Origin: Streptomyces griseoincarnatus
Lineage (GTDB): Bacteria; Actinomycetota; Actinomycetes; Streptomycetales; Streptomycetaceae
Direction of reading: 5' to 3'
Length of the DNA: 64,000 nucleotides
Assembly (NCBI GenBank): GCA_014649575.1
Contig: BMTH01000003.1
Span: 124,001-188,000, forward strand
Under the pieces are notes generated by a model, which saw only the letters and a program-made list of their open reading frames with translations, had not been told where the DNA came from and searched no databases. Each line of letters starts with the position of its first letter. Within the stretch, counting starts at the first letter, position 1. This document shows positions 8,492 to 17,417 of this stretch, piece after piece. A program made the translations under genes and the position numbers.

Positions 8492-8628
8492 TTACGCTCG
8501 CGTAACTCCCCATACGCGCAAGCCAGTCGGTGACCGGAAACACCGAGATCGAATTTGCTTACCGCCGATCTCTTGTTACCGTTCCAGTAGCCCGGTTGCT
8601 GGTGCATCCCCCGTCGCCAGCAACCGGG
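8492..8628 (+). ncRNA. Candidate small RNA region with terminator hairpin
   Basis: This gene-free stretch carries a 14-bp palindrome TTACGCTCGCGTAA (8492-8505), an inverted repeat GAGATC/GATCTC (8545-8550, 8567-8572) in an AT-richer patch resembling a promoter, then a 12-bp stem (8591-8602 against 8617-8628) followed by TCTTT. The layout of operator-like sites, short transcript and intrinsic terminator suggests a small RNA, but no known family is recognised. Confidence 0.4.
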
Positions 8629-8772
8629 TCTTTACATGCCCGCCGCGCGCCCTGCGTACGGGCCTCCGCATGGCCCTCCCGCGTCGGCCGCTCCGGCGTC
8701 AGCCGCTCCGAACTCCGGCACCCGGCGCGTCCCCAGGCGTCGGCACAGGCTCTTGCGCGCCTCACCGGTCCG

Positions 8773-9465
8773 TCACCGACGGGAGGTGCTCCCGGCCCGC
8801 AGCAGCAGCCGCCCCTCCTGCGCACCGCCCGCCTGTGCCGCGAACTCCGCGACCGCCGTGTACCGCAGCGGCTCGCCCTCCAGGCGTACGCGCGGTGTCT
8901 CGCACAGGGACGGATCGTCCCCGGGCCCCGCCACACACCGGCTCCGGACGCTGTGCCCGTCCGGACCGAGCAGGGACAGGGCCGCGTCCAGGCGCGCCCC
9001 GGTGGTGTTGCGGTAGTACGTCCGCGCCCACACGTCCTCCCCTCGCACCGCCACACACGTCTGCGCCTCCACGCCGTCGGGCGAGGACAGGGCGGTGCCG
9101 CAGCGCAGGGCGGTCGACACAGGCCCGCCCGGAGGCGCCTCGTCCACCGTCGGCGCCCGCACCAGGACGTCCCCGTCCTCCGGGACGTGGATCTCCTTGG
9201 CACCCTTCTCGGGGGCGTGTCTCCCGGGGACGCGTCCATCGGGCGCGCCTCTCTCCTGAGCGCGGAGTTCCGTAGCGCCTGGCCCGGGGACGGAAATCGG
9301 ACGAAGATCGTCCGGCCCGGCCGCGGTGTGGCGCCGGCCGTCGTCCTGGCCCGCGCAGGCCACCGCCAGTGGCAGCGCGAGCGCGCAGGCTGCCGCGACG
9401 CCCGCGAGGGCGGTCGCACGGGCTCTGCGGGACGTCCGGGCACGGCCCCCGGCATGACGCGGCAT
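8773..9465 (-). CDS. Putative lipoprotein, unknown function
   Basis: 230 residues. A basic N-terminus and a hydrophobic stretch (about 18-36) end in LAVAC, a plausible lipobox with the cysteine near residue 37. The mature part has a disordered, charged linker and a C-terminal region with paired cysteines (LRCG, QTCV, SRCV, SLCET), perhaps disulphide-bonded outside the cell. No family recognised. It lies 58 bp downstream of the PrimPol-like gene on the same strand and may be cotranscribed with it. Confidence 0.7.
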   Translation of the reverse strand: MPRHAGGRARTSRRARATALAGVAAACALALPLAVACAGQDDGRRHTAAGPDDLRPISVPGPGATELRAQERGAPDGRVPGRHAPEKGAKEIHVPEDGDVLVRAPTVDEAPPGGPVSTALRCGTALSSPDGVEAQTCVAVRGEDVWARTYYRNTTGARLDAALSLLGPDGHSVRSRCVAGPGDDPSLCETPRVRLEGEPLRYTAVAEFAAQAGGAQEGRLLLRAGSTSRR

Positions 9466-9523
9466 GCCCCGGGAAGATAGCGGCCCGGCACCGGGTGCCG
9501 GGCGCGGCGCGCGACGGCGCCGC

Positions 9524-10189
9524 CTACATCTCGGGGGCGCTCACACCCGTACGAGTGAGGGCGTCGACCACCACGTCCACCACGGCCTCGACGTCGGGCA
9601 CCCAGGGCGACGCCGATCCGGGCAGCGGCGCCCGCTCCCAGCGGACCTCGCCCTGCGCGGTGACGGACGGGGGCAGAGCCAGGTAGCCGCCCTCGCCGTG
9701 GAAGCGGAGGGAGCCGGGGACGAAGTCCTGGGCGTACAGCAGCTCGCCCAGCTGCTCCAGGGAGTACGGCTTGACGAGGATCGCCCAGCGGGTCGGCGAG
9801 GCGACGACCGGGCCCAGCCGCATCCCACGGCGGTCCAGCGCGGCGAGGGCGCGGGCGGCCGGCAGGGCGGGCAGGGACACCGCGCACGGGGCCTTGCCGC
9901 CGGTGGCGAGCACGATCGGCGCCGTCGGCCGGTTGGTCCACCACCAGCGCACCATCCGCGCGTCGGTGGTGGCGGCGAGAAGACCCGGGTCGAACGGATG
10001 GGCGCCCGGCACCGTGCACTCCGGGTCGGGGCAGGCACAGCGGGACCCGTCCTGCGGGTCGGCCGCCACGCCGGGGAGTACGGGCCACTGCCACTCCGCG
10101 GCGAAGGCCAGGGCCGCACCGATCAGATCGGGCCCTTCGTCACCGCGCCGGGACAGGAGCCTGCGTCGCCTTCCGAGGATCTCGCGCAT
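9524..10189 (-). CDS. Bifunctional primase/polymerase-like protein (Prim-Pol domain)
   Basis: 221 residues from ATG 10189, with AAAGGAA upstream. It has the N-terminal fold of the bifunctional DNA primase/polymerase family: AALAFAAEWQWPVLPG near the start, a CACPDPECTVPGAHP cysteine/histidine segment, and WWWTNRPTAPIVLATG. In plasmid replication proteins this domain primes and extends DNA. Stand-alone chromosomal versions are widespread in Streptomyces with no defined role. The usual helicase partner is absent. Starts upstream (GTG 10240) lack a ribosome site. Confidence 0.85.
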   Translation of the reverse strand: MREILGRRRRLLSRRGDEGPDLIGAALAFAAEWQWPVLPGVAADPQDGSRCACPDPECTVPGAHPFDPGLLAATTDARMVRWWWTNRPTAPIVLATGGKAPCAVSLPALPAARALAALDRRGMRLGPVVASPTRWAILVKPYSLEQLGELLYAQDFVPGSLRFHGEGGYLALPPSVTAQGEVRWERAPLPGSASPWVPDVEAVVDVVVDALTRTGVSAPEM

Positions 10190-10691
10190 GAGCGCTCGTT
10201 CCTTTCCGTTGCACGCCTGGCAACACCGTGGACCACTCACGTCATGTGTCGATCACTTCACTGTGCGTACCTGTTGGCGCATCACACCCCCGCGCCGGGC
10301 AGGGAGAACCCCTATAGGCCGGGCATGGGCTGCCTCCGCGGCCGTTCCACCCATACAGCGTCTATCAGAAGTACGGGTACGGCGTGGGGTGGCGAAGTCT
10401 GGCGTTTACCGTCGCGCGTGGTTCTCTCCGCCTCCGCCACGGGAGGATGGGGCACGGTCGTCGGTGGTTAAGACGCCCGGGTCCGTCGCCAGGTTCCCGG
10501 GCGGTTCCCAACCACCCCTGGCCTTCTCCGAGTACGTACCCATCACGACCGCTGTGACGCTCCGTCGAGCAAGGCCAGTCGACCGCAGTAAGCCTCCCCC
10601 TGAGGCAGTTTCAAGCCAACTTCGAATTTCGGCAAGAGTTCTGCCGGGAGTTCTCCTCGGCCCCACGGACACCAGGAATCCCAGCAGGACA
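10190..10691. other. Intergenic, 502 bp, divergent promoter region
   Basis: Separates the PrimPol-like gene (-) from the phosphatase gene (+). It is less GC-rich than the genes beside it. A weak 7-bp stem (10475-10481/10496-10502) is present; no tRNA, repeat or convincing reading frame is seen. Confidence 0.5.
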
Positions 10692-12203
10692 ATGCTGGAC
10701 ATCTCCTCACGAGTACGTGTACATGTGGAGACACTGCCGGCGACGCAGAACGACATGGGGGTTTGCGATGCTTTTGAGCAGTACGTACCGGCCGGAAAGC
10801 CGGACGCCATGAACGCTCCGCACCCTCCGAAAGTGGCCGGAATCGATTCAACTGTTCCCGCCCCCGCACACACTGTCGCGCCCGCCACGGGTACCGCCCC
10901 GTCCGCCGCGGCACACCCCCAGAACGCCCCGGGAGCGCTGCTCCAGGACCGCCTCGCCGGCTGGGTCTCGGACCTCACCACCCTGCACGAACTGACCGAG
11001 CGCCTGGTCCGCGCCGGCACGCTCGACGCCGCGCTGGACGAACTGCTGCGCGCGGGCGCCGCCCTGGTGGGCGCCCGGCGCGGGCTCGTCGCCCTCGAGC
11101 CCGCCGACGGCCGCGGGCCGTCCACGACCGTCGGGCTGGGCCTCGGCCGCGCGGACCTGGGCCACATGGAAACGGTGCCGCGCGGCGCCCTGCCGCACGG
11201 CCGGATCCTCGACGGACTGCCCGGCGGGGACGACGGCGTCGCCGAGCCCGACCTGTTCGCCGAGAAGGGCCTCGACCCCCGGCACCGTGAGGTGGCCGCC
11301 CGCCTCGGCTACGCAGCGAGCTACGCCATGCCCCTCGCCACCGACACCGCCGGACGCCTCGGCGCGGTCGTCTGGCTCTACGACGAGCCCGCCGAACCCG
11401 TCGAGCGGCAGCGCCACCTCGTCGGCCTGTACGTCCGGCACGCCGCGGAGCATCTCGCCCGGCTGCTCGAACTGGAGCACACGCGCGCGTCGATGGCCAC
11501 GATGACCGAGGAACTGCTGCCCTCCCGCCTGCCGCGCGTGGCCGGCGTGCAGCTCGCCGCGCGTCATCGCACCTGCCCGAGCGGAGGCGGCGACTGGTAC
11601 GACGCGCTGCCGCTGCCGGACGCCGCGCTCGGACTCGCCGTCGGCTCCGTCACCGGCTCCGGCCCCAGCGCGGTCGCCGCGATGGGCCGGCTGCGGGCGT
11701 CCCTGCGGGCGTACGCCGTGATGGAGGGGGAGGACCCGGTCGCCGTCCTGTCCGACCTGGAGCTGCTGCTGCGGCTGACCGAACCGGCCCGGTCGGCCAC
11801 CGCGCTGTTCGGCTACTGCGAGCCCGCGGTGCGCCGGATCACCCTGGCCGGGGCCGGGCACAGCCCGCCGCTGCTGCTCGGCGAGCGCCGCACCGAGTTC
11901 GTGGAGACCTCCGTCTCGGCCCCCCTCGGGATGCTCGCCTGCTGGGAGGCGCCCAGCGTGGAGGTGCAGGCGGAGGCCGGTGAAACCGTCCTGCTGTACA
12001 CCGACGGTCTGCTGCACCGCACCGGCGATCCCACCGACCGCGCCTTCGCCCGGCTGCACGCCGCCGCCGCCGGGGTGCCGCGGGCGCTGCGCCGCGACCC
12101 GGGCGCCGTCGCCGACCACGTGCTGCGCGCGGTGCTGCCCGAGGGCGGGGAGGACGCGGACACCTCGGAGGACGTGGTGCTGCTCGCGGCGCGTTTCGAC
12201 TGA
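10692..12203 (+). CDS. GAF-SpoIIE (PP2C-type) serine/threonine phosphatase
   Basis: About 503 residues from ATG 10692; a start at 10809 (MNAPHPP) would give 464. After a low-complexity head, a GAF-like sensor domain occupies about 105-265, then a SpoIIE/PP2C phosphatase domain (GGGDWYDALPL, AGAGHSPPLLL, LLYTDGLLHR). These phosphatases dephosphorylate anti-anti-sigma factors in partner-switching circuits, opposing kinases such as the ATP-binding proteins at 6285 and 13848. No membrane segment. The long open frame upstream of 10692 is an effect of high GC. Confidence 0.9.
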   Translation: MLDISSRVRVHVETLPATQNDMGVCDAFEQYVPAGKPDAMNAPHPPKVAGIDSTVPAPAHTVAPATGTAPSAAAHPQNAPGALLQDRLAGWVSDLTTLHELTERLVRAGTLDAALDELLRAGAALVGARRGLVALEPADGRGPSTTVGLGLGRADLGHMETVPRGALPHGRILDGLPGGDDGVAEPDLFAEKGLDPRHREVAARLGYAASYAMPLATDTAGRLGAVVWLYDEPAEPVERQRHLVGLYVRHAAEHLARLLELEHTRASMATMTEELLPSRLPRVAGVQLAARHRTCPSGGGDWYDALPLPDAALGLAVGSVTGSGPSAVAAMGRLRASLRAYAVMEGEDPVAVLSDLELLLRLTEPARSATALFGYCEPAVRRITLAGAGHSPPLLLGERRTEFVETSVSAPLGMLACWEAPSVEVQAEAGETVLLYTDGLLHRTGDPTDRAFARLHAAAAGVPRALRRDPGAVADHVLRAVLPEGGEDADTSEDVVLLAARFD

Positions 12204-12326
12204 GCCGCCCGTCCCGTGCACCGCTCACCGCGCGTGCCTGCGAGGTAACAGGCGCTTCCCCGGTTCGTCCGTTTCCGCCCGACCGTACGATGGGGGTGGT
12301 CCAGTGCCGTATCGAGGAGGATGACC

Positions 12327-13784
12327 GTGGCGGAGGAGCTGCCGGAGACCCCGGAGACTGCCGACGAGGAGCCCGTCAAGCAGCGGAAGAACGGCCTGTA
12401 CCCGGGCGTGTCCGACGAGCTGGCCGAGAGCATGAAGAGCGGCTGGGCGGACACCGAACTGCACGACCTGGAGCCGATCGCCCAGGCCGCCGAGACGGCC
12501 GCCCGCCGCGCGGCGCTGTCCGCCCGCTTCCCCGGTGAGCGCCTGGTGATCCCGGCGGGCAACCTGAAGACCCGCTCGAACGACACGGAGTACCCCTTCC
12601 GGGCGTCCGTCGAGTACGCCTACCTCACCGGCAACCAGACGGAGGACGGCGTCCTCGTCATGGAGCCGACGGCGGACGGCCACCAGGAGACGATCTACCT
12701 CCTGCCCCGCTCCGACCGCGAGAACGGCGAGTTCTGGCTGGACGGCCAGGGCGAGCTGTGGGTGGGCCGCCGCCACTCCCTCACCGAGGCCGAGAAGCGG
12801 TACGGCATCCCCGCCTCCGACGTCCGCGAGCTGGCCGGCGCGCTGCGCGAGGCCACCGGCCCGGTCCGTGTGGTGCGCGGCTACGACGCCGGGATCGAGG
12901 AGGCGCTGACCGACAAGGTCACCGCCGAGCGCGACGAGGAACTGCGCGTCTTCCTCTCCGAGATGCGGCTGGTCAAGGACGACTTCGAGATCGGCGAGCT
13001 GCAGAAGGCCGTCGACTCCACCGTGCGCGGCTTCGAGGACGTGGTGAAGGTCCTCGACAAGGCCGAGGCCACCAGCGAGCGCTACATCGAGGGAACGTTC
13101 TTCCTGCGTGCCCGCGTCGAGGGCAACGACGTCGGCTACGGCTCCATCTGCGCCGCCGGCCCGCACGCCTGCACCCTGCACTGGGTGCGCAACGACGGCC
13201 CGGTCCGCTCCGGCGACCTGCTGCTGCTCGACGCCGGCGTGGAGACGCACACGTACTACACCGCCGACGTCACCCGCACCCTGCCGATCAACGGCCGCTA
13301 CACCGAGCTGCAGAAGAAGATCTACGACGCGGTGTACGACGCCCAGGAGGCGGGCATCGCGGCAGTGCGGCCGGGCGCCAAGTACCGCGACTTCCACGAC
13401 GCCGCACAGCGCGTGCTGGCCGAGCGGCTCGTCGAGTGGGGCCTGGTCGAGGGCCCGGTGGAGCGGGTGCTGGAGCTGGGTCTGCAGCGCCGCTGGACGC
13501 TGCACGGCACCGGTCACATGCTCGGCATGGACGTCCACGACTGCGCCGCCGCGCGCACCGAGACCTACGTCGACGGCACGCTGGAGCCCGGCATGGTCCT
13601 CACCGTGGAGCCGGGCCTGTACTTCCAGGCCGACGACCTGACGGTCCCCGAGGAGTACCGGGGCATCGGCGTCCGCATCGAGGACGACATCCTGGTCACC
13701 GAGGACGGCAACAAGAACCTGTCCTCCGCCCTGCCCCGCCGCTCGGACGAGGTGGAGGCATGGATGGCGGGCCTCAAGGGCTGA
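12327..13784 (+). CDS. pepP: Xaa-Pro aminopeptidase (M24B)
   Basis: 485 residues. AGGAGG (12315-12320) sits 6 nt before GTG 12327, making it a better start than the abutting ATG 12321. It has the N-terminal AMP_N domain and a pita-bread metallopeptidase domain with metal ligands in LLLDAGVE, TADVTR, HGTGHMLGMDVHD, TVEPGLY and RIEDD. The enzyme removes N-terminal residues before proline in the cytoplasm. Length fits the family. Ends at a strong terminator. Confidence 0.95.
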   Translation: MAEELPETPETADEEPVKQRKNGLYPGVSDELAESMKSGWADTELHDLEPIAQAAETAARRAALSARFPGERLVIPAGNLKTRSNDTEYPFRASVEYAYLTGNQTEDGVLVMEPTADGHQETIYLLPRSDRENGEFWLDGQGELWVGRRHSLTEAEKRYGIPASDVRELAGALREATGPVRVVRGYDAGIEEALTDKVTAERDEELRVFLSEMRLVKDDFEIGELQKAVDSTVRGFEDVVKVLDKAEATSERYIEGTFFLRARVEGNDVGYGSICAAGPHACTLHWVRNDGPVRSGDLLLLDAGVETHTYYTADVTRTLPINGRYTELQKKIYDAVYDAQEAGIAAVRPGAKYRDFHDAAQRVLAERLVEWGLVEGPVERVLELGLQRRWTLHGTGHMLGMDVHDCAAARTETYVDGTLEPGMVLTVEPGLYFQADDLTVPEEYRGIGVRIEDDILVTEDGNKNLSSALPRRSDEVEAWMAGLKG

Positions 13785-13804
13785 GTCGCACCCGGTACGC
13801 ATGA

Positions 13805-13839
13805 ACGAGGGCCCTCCCGGATGCCGGGAGGGCCCTCGT
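13805..13839. terminator. Bidirectional hairpin terminator
   Basis: Perfect 16-bp stem (13805-13820 against 13824-13839) with a 3-nt loop, between convergent pepP and the ATP-binding gene. Confidence 0.93.
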
Positions 13840-13847
13840 CGTATGGG

Positions 13848-14303
13848 CTAGACCGCCGTCAGCGGCGCGTCCTCGCGCCATTTGAGGATCTTGTCGAAGC
13901 TCACCACCGCGCCGCCGCGGCCCGGTTTGTTGCCGATGTGGACGTGGTCGGCCAGTTGCTCGATGAGGCACAGGCCGCGGCCGTGCTCCGCCTCGGCGGG
14001 GACGGGCTGGGGGCGGGGGCGGGGCCCGGCGGCGGGGAAGCCGGGGCCGGCGTCGGCGACCTCGATGCGGCACTTCTCGCCGTCCAGGTAGGCGGTCACC
14101 CGGAACGCCTCCGAGGTGTGGTCGCGTGCGGCGCCGCCGCCGTGCTCCACGGCGTTCGCGCAGGCCTCGCTGAGGGCGACGGACAGGTCGTAGGAGATCT
14201 CGGGATCGACGCCCGCGGTCTCCATGGTGCCGAGCAGCAGGCGCCGGGCGAGCGGCACGCTGGCGGCATCACGCCGCAGATGGAGTGACCACCAGATGCT
14301 CAT
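13848..14303 (-). CDS. Anti-sigma-type ATP-binding protein (HATPase_c)
   Basis: 151 residues, single GHKL ATPase domain of the RsbW/SpoIIAB kind: N-box ALSEACANAVEHG, DAGPGFP and G-box EHGRGLCLIEQL. ATG 14303 has AGGAGG upstream. Such kinases bind sigma or anti-anti-sigma partners in stress and development. A possible counter-phosphatase (SpoIIE type) is two genes away at 10692; a link is inference only. Monocistronic between a terminator and a divergent gene. Confidence 0.92.
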   Translation of the reverse strand: MSIWWSLHLRRDAASVPLARRLLLGTMETAGVDPEISYDLSVALSEACANAVEHGGGAARDHTSEAFRVTAYLDGEKCRIEVADAGPGFPAAGPRPRPQPVPAEAEHGRGLCLIEQLADHVHIGNKPGRGGAVVSFDKILKWREDAPLTAV

Positions 14304-14523
14304 GCTCCAGCCTCCTGGCTGCGGCTCGACATACCGTTACGTATTGCCCTGAGTGGTGACCTGTAAGCGCGAAGTTGACGTGACACCGCCCATATGGCGG
14401 GTGTACCGGGGAGCCGATCGGTGTATGTGGGACGCCGCACCGCACAGGTGATCTTACGGTCGTACCTCATCTTGCGGACCTGGCGTACGGCGCCCCGGGG
14501 GCTGGTGCGATGATGAGGCCGCC

Positions 14524-15300
14524 ATGTCTGCCCCTTATCCGCGCACGACGCGCGCCGGACGAGGACTCCGGATCCTGCGGGCCGCGGTGTTCGCCGCGGT
14601 CTGCGTCGTGCTGGCCGGGGCAGGCCACTCGCTCGCCTCCTGCGACGCCGTCCCGCTGTGGACGCTCGGCGCGGGATTCCTCGCGGCGGTCGCCGTCGCC
14701 GTGCCGCTCGCCGGGCGCACCCGCCCGCTGCCGGTGATCACCGCCCTGCTGGCCGGCGGGCAGACCGCGCTGCACACGCTGTTCGGGCTCGGACAGCACG
14801 GCGCCGGCTCGTCCGACGCCGCGCTGGTCGCCCAGGCGGCCCGTCTGTGGTGCGGTCCCGGCACGCTCAGCCCGGCCCAGGCCGAGCGGCTCCTCGCCGA
14901 CGCCCGGATCGTGCCGCACGGGGCCGGCGCACACGGGCCCGATGCCGTGGCGGCGGGCCCCGTGGGGTCGCTGCTGCCGTCGCTGCCGATGCTGCTCGGG
15001 CACGTCCTCGCCGCGATGGTCGCGGGCTGGCTGCTGCGCCGGGGCGACCTGGCGCTGCTGCGTCTGGCCGAGCTGTCCGCGCAGGGTGTCGCCGAAGGCG
15101 CCCTCGTGCGGTCGCTGCGCGGGGCGCTGGCCCTGGTGCGGGCCCTGCGCGCCGGACTCCCCGGCGCTCCCGAGGCCGGCCCGGTCACCCCGCGCACCGC
15201 TCTGCTCCCATCGCTTCCCCCGCGCTCCGCGGGCCTGCACCACACGGTGATCCGCCGGGGTCCCCCGGCCCCCGCCTCCGCACTCGCGCTCGCCGCCTGA
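14524..15300 (+). CDS. Integral membrane protein at head of copper cluster
   Basis: 258 residues with about four hydrophobic helices (roughly 18-40, 44-61, 66-84, 146-170). The N-terminal part has C and H residues near membrane ends (AGHSLASC, TALHTLFGLGQHG) that could bind metal. The C-terminal 80 residues are polar and Ala/Leu/Arg-rich. No named family recognised. Its position ahead of YcnI, Sco, PCuAC and CopCD suggests a copper-linked role (inference). Confidence 0.75.
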   Translation: MSAPYPRTTRAGRGLRILRAAVFAAVCVVLAGAGHSLASCDAVPLWTLGAGFLAAVAVAVPLAGRTRPLPVITALLAGGQTALHTLFGLGQHGAGSSDAALVAQAARLWCGPGTLSPAQAERLLADARIVPHGAGAHGPDAVAAGPVGSLLPSLPMLLGHVLAAMVAGWLLRRGDLALLRLAELSAQGVAEGALVRSLRGALALVRALRAGLPGAPEAGPVTPRTALLPSLPPRSAGLHHTVIRRGPPAPASALALAA

Positions 15301-15481
15301 CGCGGGGCGACCCACCGGTCCGGCATTCCGGACGGGACGAGGGACGCCTCCGTGCGGCACGCGTGTGCGCCGGTCCCGCCGCGTGCGCCCGGCCGTCGTC
15401 CCGCCGAGCGGAGCGACCGCCGTCCGCGCCGCGCATCCCTCACCGTCCGTGAAAACCTCTACGAAGCGGAGTGCTTCTGCC

Positions 15482-16219
15482 ATGAAGGCTTCCCGTATCG
15501 CCGCCGCCGGTGCCGTCGCCGGCGCCGCCGTCCTCGCCGTGTCCTCCCCCTGCTTCGCGCACGTCAGCGTGCAGCCCGAAGGGGAGGCCGCGAAGGGCGG
15601 CTACGCGGTCGTCGGCTTCAAGGTCCCCAACGAGCGGGACAACGCCTCGACCACCAAGCTCGAGGTCACCTTCCCGTCGGACCACCCCCTGTCGTCCGTG
15701 CTGCCGCAGCCCGTCGAGGGCTGGGACATCAAGGTCACCAAGTCGCGCCTGGCCGAGCCGCTCGAGGTGCACGGCAAGAAGATCGACGAGGCCGTCACCA
15801 AGGTCACCTGGACCGCCAAGGGTGACGGCATCGAGCCGGGCTTCTACCAGAAGTTCCCGGTGTCCGTCGGCACGCTGCCCGAGGACACCGACCAGCTCGT
15901 CTTCAAGGCCCTGCAGACGTACTCCAACAAGGAGGTAGTCCGCTGGATCGAGGTGCCGCAGGAAGGCCAGGACGAGCCCGACAACCCGGCTCCGGTGCTG
16001 GCCCTGTCCGCGCCCGCCGAGGACGGCCACGGGCACGGCGCCGCCGCTGACGACAAGGCGTCCGACGACGCGGAGCAGGCCTCCGCCGAGACCACCGCCG
16101 CGTCCGACGACTCCGGCGGCACCGACACCACCGCCCGCGTGCTGGGCGTCGTCGGCATCGTGGTCGGCGCCGCGGGCGTGGCGTACGGCGTGCTCGCCGG
16201 GCGCCGGCGCTCCGCCTGA
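15482..16219 (+). CDS. YcnI-family (DUF1775) copper-binding membrane protein
   Basis: 245 residues. A Sec signal peptide ends at CFA|H, so the mature protein starts with H27 (HVSV), the histidine that binds copper in YcnI proteins. The DUF1775 domain covers about 27-165, then a Ala/Asp-rich linker with an HGHG patch, and a C-terminal membrane anchor (about 217-238) with basic stop-transfer residues. It acts on the outer face of the membrane in copper handling. First of a run of same-strand copper genes. The open frame extends upstream to 15365, but ATG 15482 starts the signal peptide. Confidence 0.93.
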   Translation: MKASRIAAAGAVAGAAVLAVSSPCFAHVSVQPEGEAAKGGYAVVGFKVPNERDNASTTKLEVTFPSDHPLSSVLPQPVEGWDIKVTKSRLAEPLEVHGKKIDEAVTKVTWTAKGDGIEPGFYQKFPVSVGTLPEDTDQLVFKALQTYSNKEVVRWIEVPQEGQDEPDNPAPVLALSAPAEDGHGHGAAADDKASDDAEQASAETTAASDDSGGTDTTARVLGVVGIVVGAAGVAYGVLAGRRRSA

Positions 16220-16301
16220 GCCTCCCCTCTCCACGGCGCGCGCCGGGCCCGGCCCCGCGGCCTCCCGGTGCGCGCCGCACACCCACCTCCAGGACCATTC
16301 C

Positions 16302-16958
16302 ATGCGCAAGAAGACCCTCGCGGCGGCGGCTCTGCTCGCCGTCGTCCCGCTGACCCTCACCGCCTGCGGCGGCGACGACGGCACCGGCGGCTCGCCCGTC
16401 TCCGTGGTGTCCGAGGAGTCCGGCGGCCAGAAGGCGGCCACCGTCCTCGACAAGCCTTTCGAGAAGCCCGACCTCGTCCTCACCGACACCCAGGGCAAGC
16501 CGTACGACTTCCGCGAGCAGACCGCTGGGCAGCCCACGCTGATCTACTTCGGCTACACGCACTGCCCCGACGTCTGCCCGCTGACGATGAACAACCTCGC
16601 GGTGGCCAAGAAGCAGCTCCCGAAGGAGCAGCAGGACCAGCTGCGGATCGTCTTCGTCACCACCGACCCCGAGCGCGACACCCCGGCCGAGCTCGGCAAG
16701 TGGCTCAAGGGCATCGACTCCCAGGTCGTCGGTCTGACCGGTGACTTCGCCACCATCCAGGCCGGCGCCCGCACCCTCGGCATCTCCATCGACCCGCCGC
16801 GCAAGGACGACAACGGCAAGACCGTCTCCGACCACGGCACCCAGGTCATCGCCTTCTCCCCCAAGACGGACGGCGGTTACGTCCTCTACGGCGAGGACGC
16901 CACCGTCGAGGACTACACCCAGGACCTGCCCAGGATCATCAAGGGTGAGAACCCGTGA
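16302..16958 (+). CDS. Sco1/SenC-family copper chaperone lipoprotein
   Basis: 218 residues. Lipoprotein signal with lipobox cysteine C22 (LTAC). Thioredoxin-fold Sco domain with the copper/redox motif C88-P-D-V-C92 and the distal histidine in SDHGTQ. Sco proteins deliver copper to cytochrome oxidase CuA; in Streptomyces lividans the equivalent also serves copper-dependent morphogenesis. Overlaps the next gene by 4 bp (GTGA), so they are translationally coupled. Confidence 0.95.
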   Translation: MRKKTLAAAALLAVVPLTLTACGGDDGTGGSPVSVVSEESGGQKAATVLDKPFEKPDLVLTDTQGKPYDFREQTAGQPTLIYFGYTHCPDVCPLTMNNLAVAKKQLPKEQQDQLRIVFVTTDPERDTPAELGKWLKGIDSQVVGLTGDFATIQAGARTLGISIDPPRKDDNGKTVSDHGTQVIAFSPKTDGGYVLYGEDATVEDYTQDLPRIIKGENP

Positions 16959-17404
16959 GGCGCCGCGCGGCCGCCGCCCTGGCTCTGGCCGGTGCGCTCG
17001 CCCTGACCGCGTGCGGCGGTTCGGACGACGGCTCGGCACGGCTGTCGGTCGGCGCCGCGTACATGCCGCAGCCGGTGTCGGACCTGGCGGCGGGCTTCCT
17101 CACGATCACCAACGACGGCGACGCCGCGGACCGGCTGACCTCGGTCAGCAGTGACGTCGCCGGCCAGGTCACCGTGCACGAGACCGTCGACGGGTCGATG
17201 CGGGAGGTCGAGTCCCTCGACATCCCGGCCCACGGCAGCCTCGTGCTGGAGAGCGGCGGCAACCATCTGATGTTCGAGCAGCTGAAGCGCAAGCCGAAGC
17301 AGGGTCAGAAGGTCTCCGTCGAGCTGCGTTTCGCCCACTCCGACCCCGTCACGGTCGAGGTCCCGGTGAAACCGGCCACCTACCGCCCGACGACCGGACA
17401 CTGA
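16955..17404 (+). CDS. PCuAC-type periplasmic copper chaperone lipoprotein
   Basis: 149 residues, lipobox cysteine C20 (LTAC). Cupredoxin-like PCu(A)C domain with the copper ligands H75, M82, H104 and M106, the last three in the M-x21-H-x-M spacing. It binds Cu(I) outside the membrane and passes it to Sco or oxidase subunits. GTG start overlaps the sco stop; copCD follows after 13 bp. It corresponds to the ECuC protein studied in Streptomyces. Confidence 0.94.
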   Translation: MRRRAAAALALAGALALTACGGSDDGSARLSVGAAYMPQPVSDLAAGFLTITNDGDAADRLTSVSSDVAGQVTVHETVDGSMREVESLDIPAHGSLVLESGGNHLMFEQLKRKPKQGQKVSVELRFAHSDPVTVEVPVKPATYRPTTGH

Positions 17405-17417
17405 GGGAGACACCCCT

